Assembly (NCBI GenBank): GCA_947652115.1
Contig: OX393567.1
Location: 17,810,656-17,874,655 of the forward strand
Direction of reading: 5' to 3'
DNA: 64,000 bases
Origin: Blastomussa wellsi
Lineage: Eukaryota > Cnidaria > Anthozoa > Scleractinia > Plerogyridae
Shown: positions 39,901 to 48,012 of the stretch, one piece after another
Layout: each line of letters starts with the position of its first letter
Position numbering within the stretch: the stretch's first letter is position 1
Position numbers and translations under genes: made by a program
Notes under the pieces: generated by a model
What the model saw: only the letters and a program-made list of their open reading frames with translations
What the model was told of the DNA's origin: nothing
Database searches by the model: none

Positions 39901-41891
39901 GTTGTCACCATATATATTTTATTGTAGTATTTTAATATATGTTATGTATTTAGCTTTATGTATTTGTATTTGTATTTCATATTTTTAATTTTTTTCTCTG
40001 CACGGACGTATTTAGAACGAGCTCCCTGAGCTCACAAGACGTTACGTGGATAAATAAATGATTGATTGGTTGGTTGATTGAAGGACAAAGTAAATATTTG
40101 CTCATTTCTGACTCAACTCTTTCGGCTCGTCTCCCTCAGCTGGTAAAAGTACTTCCTGGTCTATTGGGTGGAACTTTGTTCCCGGTGTTTTAAGATTGCA
40201 TTCAAACATGTGAATGTAGATTCCTGCATACTGTTAGCCAGGTTACATTCTTAGAGTCTAAAAGTAACTGTCATTATTTCTCAGGACGAGAACCAATTCA
40301 GAACTCAGCTGCTCTGCTTCAAGGTAAAGTTTCAAGAAATATAACATGATTACGACTCCTAAGAAGTGAACATCTTGCAAACTTAAAATAAAATATAAGT
40401 ATAAGCAAGTGAACTAACAAATGAAGCGTACTATTTCGGTAATTATTTGAGGACCATTATCAAACGGTACAAAGGTATGATATCACTATAGAGGGCCAAA
40501 CTAGAAAGGTGACGAAGAATAATTAGTATATGTAATAGGACTACATGCTGTCCAATTTGAAAATAATTGGATGAGAAAAATTCCGAGGACTGCGAAATTG
40601 GACAAGGCTGTCGGCTGAGTCCAATTTGGCAGTTCGAGGAATTTTTTGAATCCAATTTCCAAATTGGACAAGCATGTAGTCCTGTTACCTATTAACTATA
40701 TAGCATCCAAAAATATATGAACATGGCAAATGTTTCGCCCTCCAAACCAGTTTTTCTTGGACAGTTTGAGCAAAAACTGTCCAATTTATTTAAAATTCGG
40801 ACAGTTGGCAAAAATCAATAAAAATGTATCTGTTGACAATAATGGATTTTGGTGTAGCTCTATAATTACAATAGAAATAGTATTACACTTCTTTGAGGCT
40901 GACATCCTCTGATTATCTGTTCTTATTTTTCATGGGAGTCATGTGGCCCATTTAACTGCCAGACATTAGAATAGAGGAGTTAACAGGATAAACACGAAAT
41001 GTCTGTGTGTGGTTTACCAGCGATCAAAAGAATTTTTTGGTCGCTGGTGACCAACAAAATTGTGTTAGTGCTGCATGTCAGCGGTTCTTTTATGATGTTT
41101 GCCGTAGAACCCAAATAGAACCCAAATCAGAAAAATCTGTTAGTGCTGCATGTCAGCGGTTCTTTTATGATGTTTGCCGTAGAACCCAAATCAGAAAAAT
41201 CAGATTTGACCAACGACAACAAGCACGTGATGCAATGAACCAATCAGAACTTGAAGCAAAAACATGCAACCGACGCCAAGTGAAAAGCGCGGGAAAGGCA
41301 CGCAAGCCAAGTAACGATCGGCTTTGGTTTCGTTCCTGATTGGTTGAAAATGTAGGATATTTGTCCTGATTGGCTAAATCGTATTGCACGCGTTTTCAAC
41401 TAAATATCAGAGCAAGTATGTGATTGCATTTGACTGCATGTAATCGAAAAGCACTTTTGTCCTGTCCGGTTTTGTTAATCCTTGTCACTTCATCTTCTTA
41501 GCATAAACAGAGGAATCTTGTGTGGACTAAAGGAACAGATGCTCTTGAAGGTGAACTTCAGTCTTCCTCTGAAGTGGACTTCTACATCGACCAGGTAAAA
41601 AAAACTCTGAATCGCTTGGCTTAAATCGCATTCAGGGCTCTCTCTTTTCTTATCAAATGACCTCAGGTGGTGGGGGGAGGGGGTTTTATTTCGATTTAAA
41701 GAACCGCTTCATTTTTTGAGCTATAAAATTGCTGTAAGAAGAAAATGGTGTCACTGTTCTTGGCCAGTTAGACCAACCAGAGAAGGGCTCCGACGAAGGG
41801 CTAACGCTCGAAACGTCAGCCCTTGAATCTCTTTACGGTGGCCAATTGACATTATCAACCCAGTTGATAAAACCAAATTATATTGTTATAC

Positions 41892-41926
<35 letters not shown>

Positions 41927-43061
41927 TTTTCCCCCCTTCAACCAGAGAAGAGTTGCGTTCTTTTTAACCAATCAGGCGCAACCATGGTCAAACATGCTTT
42001 GTTTTCCACTACTTCTCGCGCTTTTTGAAGTTGCTTTGTTACACTGTTGTGGTATTTCCATTTACCTTGGGGTCATTAATTGAAAACCGCTCCATGAAAA
42101 ATCGATAAACTTAAGTAGTATCACAGTTCTCGTGTTAATTGGCGTTCATTTCAGGACATGATTCACATTGCTGATACAAAAGTGGAACGGCGGTATGGAG
42201 ATTTCTTCATTCGACAGATTCACAAGTTCGATGAGGTGAGATTGATTGATCCCCGGCCAAGTGGTATTTTAAGGGACACTGTCACGATATATTTGCCTAA
42301 AACTGTTATAAATTCACGAAATGGTCCCTAAATTTATGTAACAAGAACTTTATTAGCTCTAACTATTTGATTAAAAGCAATTTCTTGAAGAACGTCCACA
42401 CTGCAGCAACATTTTTGCAAAATTTCAACGATTTTCTAGCCAAACTGGAACCTTTGAAAAACTGACATCCTGACAGTTTTTCAAAAATCCATATCACAAT
42501 CCGTTTCCATCCTCGCCATCGTTAGCGATGGATCCTCACTTCCTAATGGGTTCTAATCATTTGTCGAGTACTTCTCTACAAAATAAAACCATTATTGTTC
42601 AGTTTCCAAAGATCGATGTATGTTTTTGAGATTTCCAAAATCATGCTAAAAATGGCGACAGTGTCCCTTCACCAGTGACCATTAGGCTGTAATAGTGTTA
42701 GTTGTGGGCCAGGACATGTGGTGTTTCTTTTCCCTCTTTGTTGGAAATTCTGGACTCCGACCTCATGCATCACGATTATTTAGAGGAGGCGAGCTTGGCC
42801 TAGTGGTCAGGGGGCTGGACTTGTTATCCGGTGGTCCCGGGTTCGTGTCCTCCTCTCTGCCACTAAAACGGATTTGTCTTCGGTGGTCCCGAATTCAACT
42901 CCTCCACGCTTTGTAAATGGCCAACTGGTCTGCCTCCTGCCAGTTGGGATTTTTAACAACTTTCTGTTTCATTTACAATATTTGTTTACGTGTTTACAGT
43001 GTCCCCAATTAGCACAGTAGTGCTAAATACATTGACACTTAAATAAAGTTATAATTTATTA

Positions 43062-43132
<71 letters not shown>

Positions 43133-44191
43133 ATTATAATTATTATAATTATTATGGAAATAGCATACTATCTGGCTTCTGCACTGACTGAGAATTTTTG
43201 CCTTTCTGAAGTTGTAGTCGTAAATAAAATGTAAAAACGTAGAGGAATTAGGCTAATCGCGGTTATAGGGGCAGGGGGGGGATTGTTTTCCCACACTTCA
43301 GTTTCTGGGAGCATGGAATTAAGGTCAAATAGGGACGAAACTCACTGTTTTCTGTGTGGCCAGTTGTTGCCACAATAGAAAAGTAATTATTGAATAAAAT
43401 AGTTTTGTTTCGACCAGCAATCATGTCTAAAAATAAGAGCAGAAGTAGGCGAGTATTAAAAGTGTTTTTTGTCAAACATGGAAGTGAAATTGCAAGCGTC
43501 GCGTGTTCCAAATAATATTTCTAAAACTCATTAATAATTCATCACGTCCGTGGTTTGGAAATGTGATTTTTAATTAGCATAGATTTTTACGATTTTATTT
43601 CTTCGTTTTCTCCGTAGTTTTAGTTTCGATTGAGAAGATATATCAAACACTCAAGACAGTGTTTCATCACATTTCTTAACACCTCGAAGTTCGTCAAAAA
43701 TACTCCGCTGCGCGTCGTATTTTCAACTCTCTTCTCGCTGTTTGGAAATGTGATGAAACAGTGTCTCTCGTGTTTGATATATTATTTCAAACTACGTATG
43801 GTCGCACTACTTACCATCATTCCGGAGGTCGCGATGCGCGCCGCGCTTTCACAACTACTCCATGTTATAATAATTTGGTTTTATCAACTGGGTTGATAAT
43901 GTAAATTGGCCACCGCAAAGAGATTCAAAAGCTGACGTTTTGAGCGTCGGCCCTTCGTCGGAGCTAATGACGAAGGGCTAACGCTCGAAACGTCAGCTTT
44001 TGAATCTCTTTACTTTGGCCAATTGACATTATCAACCCAGTTGATAAAACCAAATTATCTTGCTATACTTCCCACCGACGCAGCTCCACAGTTTCTTTTG
44101 AAACTTGCCCCCTTTAATCCATGTTATGACGTTACGCTGTGTGTTTGTGTTCCTCTTGCAGGTGACCAAAAGCATCCAGGCTGTACAGTGA
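12911..44191 (+). CDS. EIF3L: Eukaryotic translation initiation factor 3 subunit L, 22 exons
   Basis: Core subunit of eIF3, a cytosolic complex that loads initiator tRNA and mRNA on the 40S ribosome. Exons: 12911-12943, 13102-13165, 16143-16252, 17091-17125, 17605-17684, 19422-19483, 19979-20042, 20159-20232, 21413-21493, 23392-23460, 24096-24272, 24462-24545, 25864-25950, 27413-27475, 28879-28949, 35272-35371, 36274-36347, 38625-38682, 40285-40323, 41502-41594, 42155-42235, 44162-44191. All have GT/AG sites and compatible phases. The sum is 1629 nt, or 542 residues (human protein 564). The sequence matches the family along its length, for example [35 protein letters not shown] and [14 protein letters not shown]. 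Exon 1 (ATG at 12911, weak donor GTTAGA) is the least certain; exons 2-22 are secure. No stop or frameshift seen, so the gene looks functional. Confidence 0.96.
15716..15898. mobile_element. MITE in EIF3L intron 2
   Basis: 183 bp with about 30-bp terminal inverted repeats (TAGACCCTTTTCATAAATGG and its inverse). The TA at both outer ends fits a Tc1/mariner-type target. The rest of intron 2 (13166-16142) is A/T-rich, and I see nothing else in it. Confidence 0.75.
18641..18953 (+). mobile_element. tRNA-derived SINE in EIF3L intron 5
   Basis: The head has RNA polymerase III internal promoter boxes: an A-box-like GGCGAGAGCGCTC region and a perfect B box GGTTCGATTCC. A unique body and a 3' tail of ATT repeats follow. 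The tail section AGTGTCCCCAATTAGTA is shared with the SINE at 42783. It is not a functional tRNA because the acceptor ends do not pair. Confidence 0.85.
19642..19772. repeat. Inverted repeat in EIF3L intron 6
   Basis: AAAACGAGGGTGAGTGCTTC at the left is an imperfect inverse of the right end GAAGCAGGAAGCCCGCGTTT, with an inner pair GGTTCCAAACACC / GGTGTTTGGAACC. Likely a MITE. The 73-codon open frame across it is incidental. Confidence 0.65.
20320..20555. repeat. MITE, copy 1 of a family shared by EIF3L introns 8 and 21
   Basis: Contains TTTGGAAATGTGAT near both ends and the inverted pair ATATCAAACACT / GTGTTTGATATAT. The copy at 43553-43795 has the same order of motifs. A further hairpin with arms CTAGAAGATGGGT / ACCCATCTTCTAG follows at 20587-20728. 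Confidence 0.65.
21968..23281 (+). mobile_element. Deleted pogo/Tigger-like DNA transposon
   Basis: The 1314-bp element has inverted ends CCGTATTTATTCGCCTATAA and its inverse, flanked by TA on both sides (21966-21967, 23282-23283), and carries internal copies of the subterminal motif TATAAGCCGA. The open frame 22325-22945 contains a stretch ([15 protein letters not shown], then EQRRE-like residues) typical of the CENP-B/Tc5-type helix-turn-helix at the N terminus of pogo transposases. The catalytic DDE domain is absent, so this is an internally deleted, non-autonomous copy. It lies in EIF3L intron 9. Superfamily assignment is from TA target and the HTH resemblance. Confidence 0.75.
23837..23979. 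repeat. MITE in EIF3L intron 10
   Basis: Left end TTTTCCTTGTTTACACAGCC and right end GGTTATGTATACACAGAAAA are inverted relatives; an inner pair around GTTATGCAAACCCGAGAT / GAGGGTTTGCATAAC forms a second stem. Family members lie at 3005-3535 and 7110-7240. Confidence 0.6.
26181..27150. mobile_element. Penelope-like fragments in inverted arrangement
   Basis: Minus-strand frames 26839-26642 and 26620-26290 resemble a Penelope-like reverse transcriptase motif ([12 protein letters not shown]) and a GIY-YIG region ([12 protein letters not shown], then a conserved C terminus). From about 26820 to 27110 the same C-terminal region occurs again on the plus strand, so the block is a tail-to-tail inverted pair. 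Both outer ends carry diverged copies of a terminal sequence (TAACCTTGATAATGGC and its inverse near 26194). All frames have stops; these are relics in EIF3L intron 13. Confidence 0.72.
27751..28200 (+). mobile_element. Penelope-like 3' relic with hammerhead-like motif
   Basis: The frame from about 27760 to 27990, with one internal stop, reads like the end of a GIY-YIG domain (TREHLNNDN, then [14 protein letters not shown]). Downstream, 28161-28185 reads CTGATGA, a small GCC/GGC stem, then GAAA, the order of conserved blocks in a hammerhead ribozyme; such motifs are known from the terminal repeats of Penelope-like elements. Stem pairing next to the core is imperfect, so self-cleavage is uncertain. 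It lies in EIF3L intron 14. Confidence 0.65.
28410..28535. repeat. Hairpin repeat in EIF3L intron 14
   Basis: GAGTTAGAGTTAAGGACTGC at the left of the loop pairs with GCAGTCCTTAACTCTAACTC at the right, with weaker outer arms around AGAGTTAT / ATAACTCT. A near-perfect hairpin, probably a MITE. Confidence 0.7.
29100..29314 (-). repeat. BEL 3' LTR
   Basis: 215 bp, identical to the copy at 34711-34925. It is the 3' LTR because the coding strand is minus. Next to it, 29315-29327 reads on the minus strand as a purine run AATGGGGGGAGAG, the polypurine tract that primes plus-strand DNA synthesis. Confidence 0.95.
29473..34641 (-). CDS. BEL/Pao gag-pol polyprotein, intact
   Basis: One frame of 1722 residues from the ATG at 34641; the frame is open further upstream into the LTR but the first ATG after the primer site is the sensible start. 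In order: a coiled N-terminal region; the Pao-type gag domain (about 150-310, [14 protein letters not shown]); three zinc-knuckle-like Cys/His clusters (351-415); aspartic protease with LLDSGSSS (about 451-458); reverse transcriptase with GDLKKAFLQ and the catalytic YVDD (857-860); RNase H beginning HGFGDASS (about 1032-1039); integrase with HHCC-type finger ending CQGC, then catalytic aspartates near 1389 and 1452 and glutamate near 1499; and the C-terminal domain ([12 protein letters not shown]) usual in this family. All key residues that I can check are present, with no stop or frameshift. No envelope gene. Confidence 0.97.
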   Translation of the reverse strand: MEAASKDLETKLTQLQITREKTDAVLASQNENKIKRHRDALCSVVASVEKAKRKVEELRISAGEELSAITSWGAKLDQDIEAVDLDMDGISSFLSNFDQEQIEKARNNQLAFEKELFEKKLQYTKELKNVDSPDQAAAGSQNGKQSAASAKLPKLTITKFNGTNLDWNRFWGQFTEGIDKSEMAAITKFSYLKEFVDPKVRKGIDGLPFTAEGYEKAKAILIERYGNVSEVVKAYVKDILDLPKINGSQPRKIHHFYERLLYDVQSLETMGKLSLVNGNVALTIDKLFGIRGDLVRNDEDWQSWDFLKLCDALKSWTRRNPVDYDEPQSFKHDRTPSRNYHTKQQDAKTRGCVYCEDSSHRSSECTRVVGCDERKKFLAENKLCFNCACPKHRAAECASKTRCNLCSRKHHTSICPDQQPKADSVLSSVDAEKVVYPVVVIKVGGIECRALLDSGSSSCYASAKLLDMLGQKPTEIKPKRVEMLMASTTARMEVFKTTVSSRSGDYRLDVNLTKVNRGELLSLENPQYQQLTNTYPHLKDVKMDDTDTKPLLPVHVILGAGVYARIKTDTRPRIGNQGEPVAERTKLGWVILSPGEEIDTTHMLLTQTSQVDYEELCKLDVLGLADTPQHDQGEVYREFREQLSRSEKGWYEAALPWKGNHPPLPSNEYGSLRRLENLKQKLKRTGLEQAYSEIIEEQKAEGIVETADQPAQGVECYIPHKPVVREDAATTKVRAVYDASARAYPNAVSLNDCLYQGPPLQNKLWNVLVRSRMHPVALVGDLKKAFLQVRIRQADRDALRFHWRQGEQLNIETLRFTRALFGLAPSPFLLGGVIECHLDTWKEREEVVIAELRESLYVDDLLSGGATVEEAKELKEKAIEIFEDATFTLHKWQSNEPRLEEGTASSEEEETFAKQQLGGPQAGESSLLGLGWNKKSDEVIVSFPDWEAAPTKRGVLRKLASIYDPLGLVSPVTLVGKCLYRAVCCEKLAWDAELTGRLKLKWQRWEQSLPEQISVSRALADHREPIHEIHLHGFGDASSCGVGVAVYAIVKQESGTTQRLLAAKARLAKQGLTIPRLELVAAHMVTNVLVNVRDALKGFPVVTLNGWLDSLVALFWISGGGQYKQFVENRVQKIRAHPEITWRHVPTKENPADVASRGGDVEFSELWWKGPDWVADCESWPPQRVIQPSEASTAELKATKELFKVAVDKADRLYEVLDKFELRKALNICAWITRFVHNSRHSDQKLRGPLTTEELQKQHLFWVKRAQQSCEFEDDRLRLNLQPNPDGVLECRGRIQGLYPLYLPDKHLYTKKLVHREHLRTLHGGVSLTMTSVRSNHWVPRLRKLAKQTIRACQGCKRFQAVAAANPPPGNLPVDRTQGTHPFQVIGVDYAGPIKYKKRGKEESKAYIVLYACSLCRALYLDLVPSLETREFILSLKKLIARKGRPQIIYSDNGSTFVGAAQWLRKAMCDEKFNKFLAENSITWKFNLSRAPWWGGQFERMVGLVKNALNKIIGYGFLSWEELEEVLLDVEITLNNRPLCYVEDDVALPTLTPNLMMFPQSNILPDLQPHHIDDADLRRRAKHLRKCKDALWRRWSSEYLRSLRERHNLKHQGKLCTLAVGDVVIVKSEEKKNRGKWPLGIVQELYPGKDGVVRAVKLRAGKNFLERPVQHVYPLELSCDTFVRAQAEELNAEAPVFRPRRLASLQAEERIRRIAESEENLE
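34694..34710 (-). other. BEL tRNA primer-binding site
   Basis: Directly inside the 5' LTR, after three A residues, the minus strand reads TGGCACCTCCGACGGG. It begins with TGG, the complement of the tRNA CCA end, at the position where minus-strand synthesis is primed. I cannot name the tRNA with certainty. Confidence 0.75.
34711..34925 (-). repeat. BEL 5' LTR
   Basis: 215 bp and identical to 29100-29314. It should hold the promoter of the element. On the transcribed (minus) strand it contains TATAACATGTGAGCGC, a possible TATA element. Confidence 0.95.
35486..35762 (-). mobile_element. tRNA-derived SINE in EIF3L intron 16
   Basis: On the minus strand the head reads GGCATCATGGCCAAGTGGTT and then a tRNA-Ser-like anticodon arm (GGACTTGAAATCC), followed by the family hairpin CCAACTGGTCTGCCTCCTG and a tail of ATT/ATC repeats at 35486-35530. 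Same family as 42783 and 53961. The following segment 35763-36140 is repetitive with no gene. Confidence 0.8.
39141..39267 (+). mobile_element. tRNA-derived SINE head in EIF3L intron 18
   Basis: A box-like GTGGCCTAATGGTTATTG and B box-like GGTTCAAGCC lie at tRNA spacing. The body GTGTTCTTGGACAAGACAC resembles a conserved SINE core seen in many invertebrates. It ends directly against a hairpin MITE at 39268. Confidence 0.75.
39268..39340. mobile_element. Degenerate 69-bp hairpin MITE
   Basis: Starts CAACCTCGTTCCCAGGG like the copies at 2505, 2707 and 7337, but the right arm carries several changes (ACGAAATTGG instead of ACGAGGTTGG). A lone right half (CAGGGAACGAGGTTGG) sits at 39832-39847, directly after a poly-A run at 39813-39831. 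Confidence 0.75.
39700..39831 (+). mobile_element. 3' end of a retroposed transcript
   Basis: A poly-A run of 19 bases at 39813-39831 follows AATAAA at 39793-39798. This is the signature of a reverse-transcribed 3' end. I cannot recognise the source sequence upstream, and 39341-39700 shows no gene. Confidence 0.5.
39850..40082 (+). mobile_element. 3' end of a non-LTR retrotransposon
   Basis: The segment ends GGATAAATAAATGATTGATT followed by GGTT/GATT repeats. Such ATTG-type tails are characteristic of CR1/L2-type LINEs. Only the terminal 3' UTR is present, with no reverse transcriptase. It lies in EIF3L intron 18. Confidence 0.5.
40531..40691. repeat. Inverted repeat in EIF3L intron 19
   Basis: Left end GGACTACATGCTGTCCAATT is the inverse of AATTGGACAAGCATGTAGTC at the right; further inner arms around GAAAAATTCCGAGGACTG / CAGTTCGAGGAATTTTTT are similar. 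A MITE of about 160 bp. Confidence 0.65.
41064..41206 (+). repeat. Two-unit tandem repeat, period about 73 bp
   Basis: The unit beginning GTTAGTGCTGCATGTCAGCG and ending AACCCAAATCAGAAAAATC occurs twice in direct order, with an extra AATAGAACCC in the first unit. The 110-codon frame across it is a by-product of the repeat and is not an EIF3L exon. Confidence 0.7.
41787..41930 (+). mobile_element. Solo Penelope-like terminal sequence
   Basis: CCGACGAAGGGCTAACGCTC followed by GAAACGTCAGC, then GTGGCCAATTGACATTATCA and AACCCAGTTGATAAAACC. The same string occurs at 9436-9533 beside a GIY-YIG fragment and twice at 43868-44105. The first part mimics the hammerhead order (CCGACGA, GGGC/GCTC stem, GAAA) with one core base changed. 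It lies in EIF3L intron 20. Confidence 0.6.
42783..43155 (+). mobile_element. tRNA-derived SINE with ATT tail in EIF3L intron 21
   Basis: Head GGCGAGCTTGGCCTAGTGGT and B-box-like GGTCCCGGGTTCGTGTCC, a body with the hairpin CCAACTGGTCTGCCTCCTG, the motif AGTGTCCCCAATTAGCA, and a long ATT microsatellite from about 43057 to 43155. Same family as 35486-35762 and 53961-54235. Confidence 0.85.
43553..43795. repeat. MITE, copy 2 (EIF3L intron 21)
   Basis: Same motif order as 20320-20555: TTTGGAAATGTGAT, AGATATATCAAACACT, TTTTCAACTCTCTTCT, a second TTTGGAAATGTGATGA and GTGTTTGATATATTA. The two copies in different introns of one gene are clearly related but diverged. Confidence 0.65.
43868..44105. 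mobile_element. Head-to-head pair of Penelope-like terminal sequences
   Basis: A palindrome: the string starting GGTTTTATCAACTGGGTTGA runs to CCCTTCGTCGGAGC near 43963, and from 43967 its inverse runs back to GATAAAACCAAATTATCTTG. Arms are about 90 bp. It lies 60 bases upstream of the last EIF3L exon. Confidence 0.7.
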
Positions 44192-44232
44192 CAAGTTTCA
44201 CAGGACCGAAAGAAAATGTGCTTTTAAGAAAT

Positions 44233-44238
44233 AATAAA
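44233..44238 (+). promoter_or_regulatory. Polyadenylation signal of EIF3L
   Basis: AATAAA lies 42 bases after the EIF3L stop codon. No other signal is closer, so it is the likely 3' end signal of the short 3' UTR. Confidence 0.6.
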
Positions 44239-44688
44239 TATTCCTAATAATTACGCGGTTTCCTCACTCGTCTTGTTTCAACTTAAAGGAGCTAATTCAT
44301 CGTTCGTGCGCTTTGAAAAATTTAGCCTAAATTTTTCAAAATGGTCATTTCCAATCCGTTTCAATCTTCTCCATCTTCAGCCATCCTTGTTCCTTTTTGG
44401 TTAGTATCACGCGTTTGACGTTTTTCATCCTAAGCAAACTGTTATTTTTAGGTTTCCTAAATTTTAAGGGTAATTTAGGTTGTCAAAGAAATTACTCAAA
44501 ATCTCGTGATGTAGCTCCTTTAACCTTGTTTCGTAACTTCTGCAGATATATTCCTAGTCAGCTCTTAGACCGAGTACACGTCAAACGTGACAGGTCAATA
44601 AGCTGTGATAAAAATTTAAATTCTCTTTACAGCATTGATAGATTGTTAAGTAAAGAGGAGTGACAATCAAGAAATTCATCAACTATCG

Positions 44689-44932
44689 GAGACCTAGGGG
44701 TGGTTAGTCGGGGCGATACGAAGTAAACCGAGCAACGAAATCGATACGAACGAAAGTTTACGAGAATTCGCGAGAGTGCCCGTGGGATGCTACTCTTAAA
44801 CTACAAGTTCCCCGAGCCATTCAAATGCTTGCCTCTGATTGGGCACCAAAATATTTTTGTATCGAGGCAAGAATGTCGTTGCTCGGTTTACCTCGTGTCG
44901 CCCGACTAACCACCCCTGGGTCTCCGAGGATA
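44689..44932. mobile_element. MITE downstream of EIF3L
   Basis: About 240 bp with long inverted ends: CGGAGACCTAGGGGTGGTTA and its inverse TAACCACCCCTGGGTCTCCG, arms near 50 bp. No clear target duplication seen. Between 44240 and 44688, and from 44933 to 45165, I see no gene. Confidence 0.75.
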
Positions 44933-45165
44933 AAGTAAGGAAGAAAGTTTATTAACACTTCTGGCAGTTGAAAACTGAATAAACAGTGCAAGGCATTACA
45001 AACATCATTAAAGAAGATTATGAAGTTTTGAGTGATGTTTTTACTTTTTAACATTTTCAACAAAGCGAATCACTTGCAGTTAAAAAATGTAAGGCAATAA
45101 CTTCAAAAAAATCTGGCAGAGAAAAACAGCTGTTTAAAGGTGGATATGTTAAAGTTCAGTTCACT

Positions 45166-47979
45166 TGGTGAAGCTGGCAGCGGATGTTACTAAAGCTAGG
45201 AACGGGGAACCGGGAACCGGAGTCTGGGAACGAGTTTTCAGCGGTTTTCCGCATAAAAATACGAAATGGAGGACGGGAAAAAGGGAAGCACGGAAATAGC
45301 AAATCACACCTGAATGTTGGGCAATAAGGAAAAGAAAACAAGTAAGATTCGCAACGTGGTGCATTAGTCGGGCAGTTTGCGACTGAGAATCGCGATGAAA
45401 CAGTCTTGTATTTATTTATTAGTATACACACAATGATGGATAGCGTCCACTTGGAATCTACTAACTTCCCTCCAGCAGATGCAGGGTATTACCGTTTGTA
45501 TACGGCCCTCTTCTCTCTGACGCCAAACTCGAACTTGATCGTACGTTTAACGATTTTTTTTCAGTGAATAATTGTAAAGGATGAAAGGTAACAAAAAGAC
45601 GTTATTATATTGATTCAACATGATGGTTTGTCTGCGCAAAATAATGAGAATGCATGTACAATTTTTTCGTAACATTAATGCAACTTTGAAAAGCACTTTT
45701 TTTAATTGACAGCAACTCGCTATTAAAGAAAACAACGGCAATTATTATAATTGAATATAATTTATTTCAAGTCTATTTTTACTTAAATTGAGCAGACTAG
45801 TGTGGGTTAATTTTTCTCAGATATTGCATTAGAATCCAGTTTGTTTAAACCTTCTGGCAACAAGGTGTAAGAAGTGTTTCACCTAAATGTTATATGTGTA
45901 AAATCCCTGTGAACGAAGGAATGTGGATATGATAAAGTTTCAATACATTCTATTCGTAAAGATTGATGAAAAGACCTTCATTATGTTAAGTTTAGTGAAT
46001 GTTTTGATTTAACACAAGTGTTACCAATGTAAAGTTGGACCAGGGAAGCGTGCACTTTACTTAGAGATATTCCTGCCTTCCATAGAGTTAACCTGTGATC
46101 AAAAGTGTTTCCAAGCAAGCGAAGAGCTGTAGGAACTGTCATCATATTCTGGCGGTGCAAAAATTGGAGTGAGAGCAAAAAGTTCACAAGGCTTGGGGAT
46201 GGCGGGTAGGGAGGACCCTCCCCCCACCTCGTCCACTTTTGTTCTTGCCCAATGTTCGCGCCGCCAGGATAAGCTCCAGCCTGATGGAACACTAGGCTCG
46301 TATGCAGACTTTACCTTTACGAGAAGAATGCCTGATCGCAGAGCAAGCATTGAGTTGCCCTGATTTTTTTCTTAGTATCAAAAAATAAAACAAATATTGA
46401 AATCTTTGCTCACCAGGGACCTCAGGGTAAGTCAAAATGGTTTATGGGATACAAATTACAACATCCTTACATAATTGGGTAAGGAGTAAAGATCCATCAA
46501 ATATCCACTATTTAATATCCTAACGACTTGTTGTTCAACAGCACTGAAGAAGTTATGTAGGGGAGGGGGAGGGAGGAAAAAATGCAAAAGTGATAGGGAA
46601 GGGAACAACTGCCATAAGAACCTAGGTTTTTTGCATATTTGCCAACAATTTTTTAGTAATCTGATTATGTATATGCTTTCATCACTGTCAATATGTTCAC
46701 CCATTCACCAATCAGAATGAAGGTTGCACTTCGTGATTACACAGAAATGTCATGACAAAAAGAAAATCTGACTTTGGGTCAATCATCTTAAATAAAGGAT
46801 GTTCACAACTCTGATCCCATGAAAAGTTATAAGGATTTTAACATTTTTGCAAAAAAATTTAAAAATGTTACTTTAACTTCATGTTATTTGCATTTATAAA
46901 CCAGATGAAACTAAATGTTTACAGATTTTAATGGCGTAAGACCATTTTTTATGTGAAGCTGACACAGCCACACGTTTATAGATCGCTGAACATAAACATT
47001 TCTATCTTTCATTTTTATAGCGATCACCCATATGGTTTTAATAACAACTTGAAGGCAGTCCTTTTTGATAACTAACTGCAGAAGGCTTTATAACCTGTTC
47101 CAGTTAAATGCAGTTTAAAGATTTGTGGCCAAAGAATACAATTTATCGATCATCGGTTACCAAACCGTTAGAATTGAAAAGTAATTTTGTCCCTTGACTG
47201 CAGAGAAGGGGGGGCAAGGGTATTTTTGTGTCGGTGTGATCCTTTTTTTTGTGCTCTGTGAATCGTGATTTGAAAAAAAAAAATGCTCCATGAATTGTGA
47301 TTCAAGTGTAGTCCGGGATGCGTGAAATGCAAAAGTCCTTGGCTGTGAATCGTGAATAGATAAGAAATATATGCCTAAAGTTTAGTTCGTAGCTGAATTT
47401 CACTGCATTGTGATCAGATTTTTTTCTGTAACTGTAGTGAATTTTTCGTGATTCGTGAAATCAAAAATGTACTATCTTGACTTTGTGACAAGAGCCCCAA
47501 GACGTGGGGCAAAGTTAAAAGCCTTCACTGGATTGCCAAATCGGGCCGTATGCAAACGGTAATACCCTGCCTTTTAATACTGGAGGGAAGTTAGACAAGC
47601 CACGATTGAAGGTCCATCATTGTGTGCATGCCAATAAATAAATAAACACAAGACTGAGATCTTTTATGGATGACTGATCTCGATTTGTTTGACCGCTATT
47701 CTTTGTAGTATTAAAACAGTCCAGTTGGACTATGTAGGGCAATAAACTGCCTCAACGAGTAGGTATATCCCTCAAGTTGCCAATCTTACTTGTTTTCTTT
47801 ACCTTATTGCCTAACATTCGGGTGTAATTCACTATTTCCGTGCTTCCCTTTTTCGACATGCCATTAGGGACAGCGCATCACCCAAGCCGAAAAAGCACTG
47901 GGAGCGAATTAATAACAAGATCGAAGTGCATTGTGGACCTAGGTCATCTCGCCATTATTATTATTATTATTATTATTGC

Positions 47980-48012
<33 letters not shown>

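Noticed and set aside
41007..41339. 110-codon plus-strand frame in EIF3L intron 19
   Set aside because: Explained by a two-unit tandem repeat; EIF3L exons 19 and 20 join in phase without it.
46099..46363. Frames conserved between 46.1-46.4 kb and 50.4-50.8 kb
   Set aside because: Identity reflects the recent 2.8-kb duplication, not selection; overlapping frames on both strands are equally conserved.
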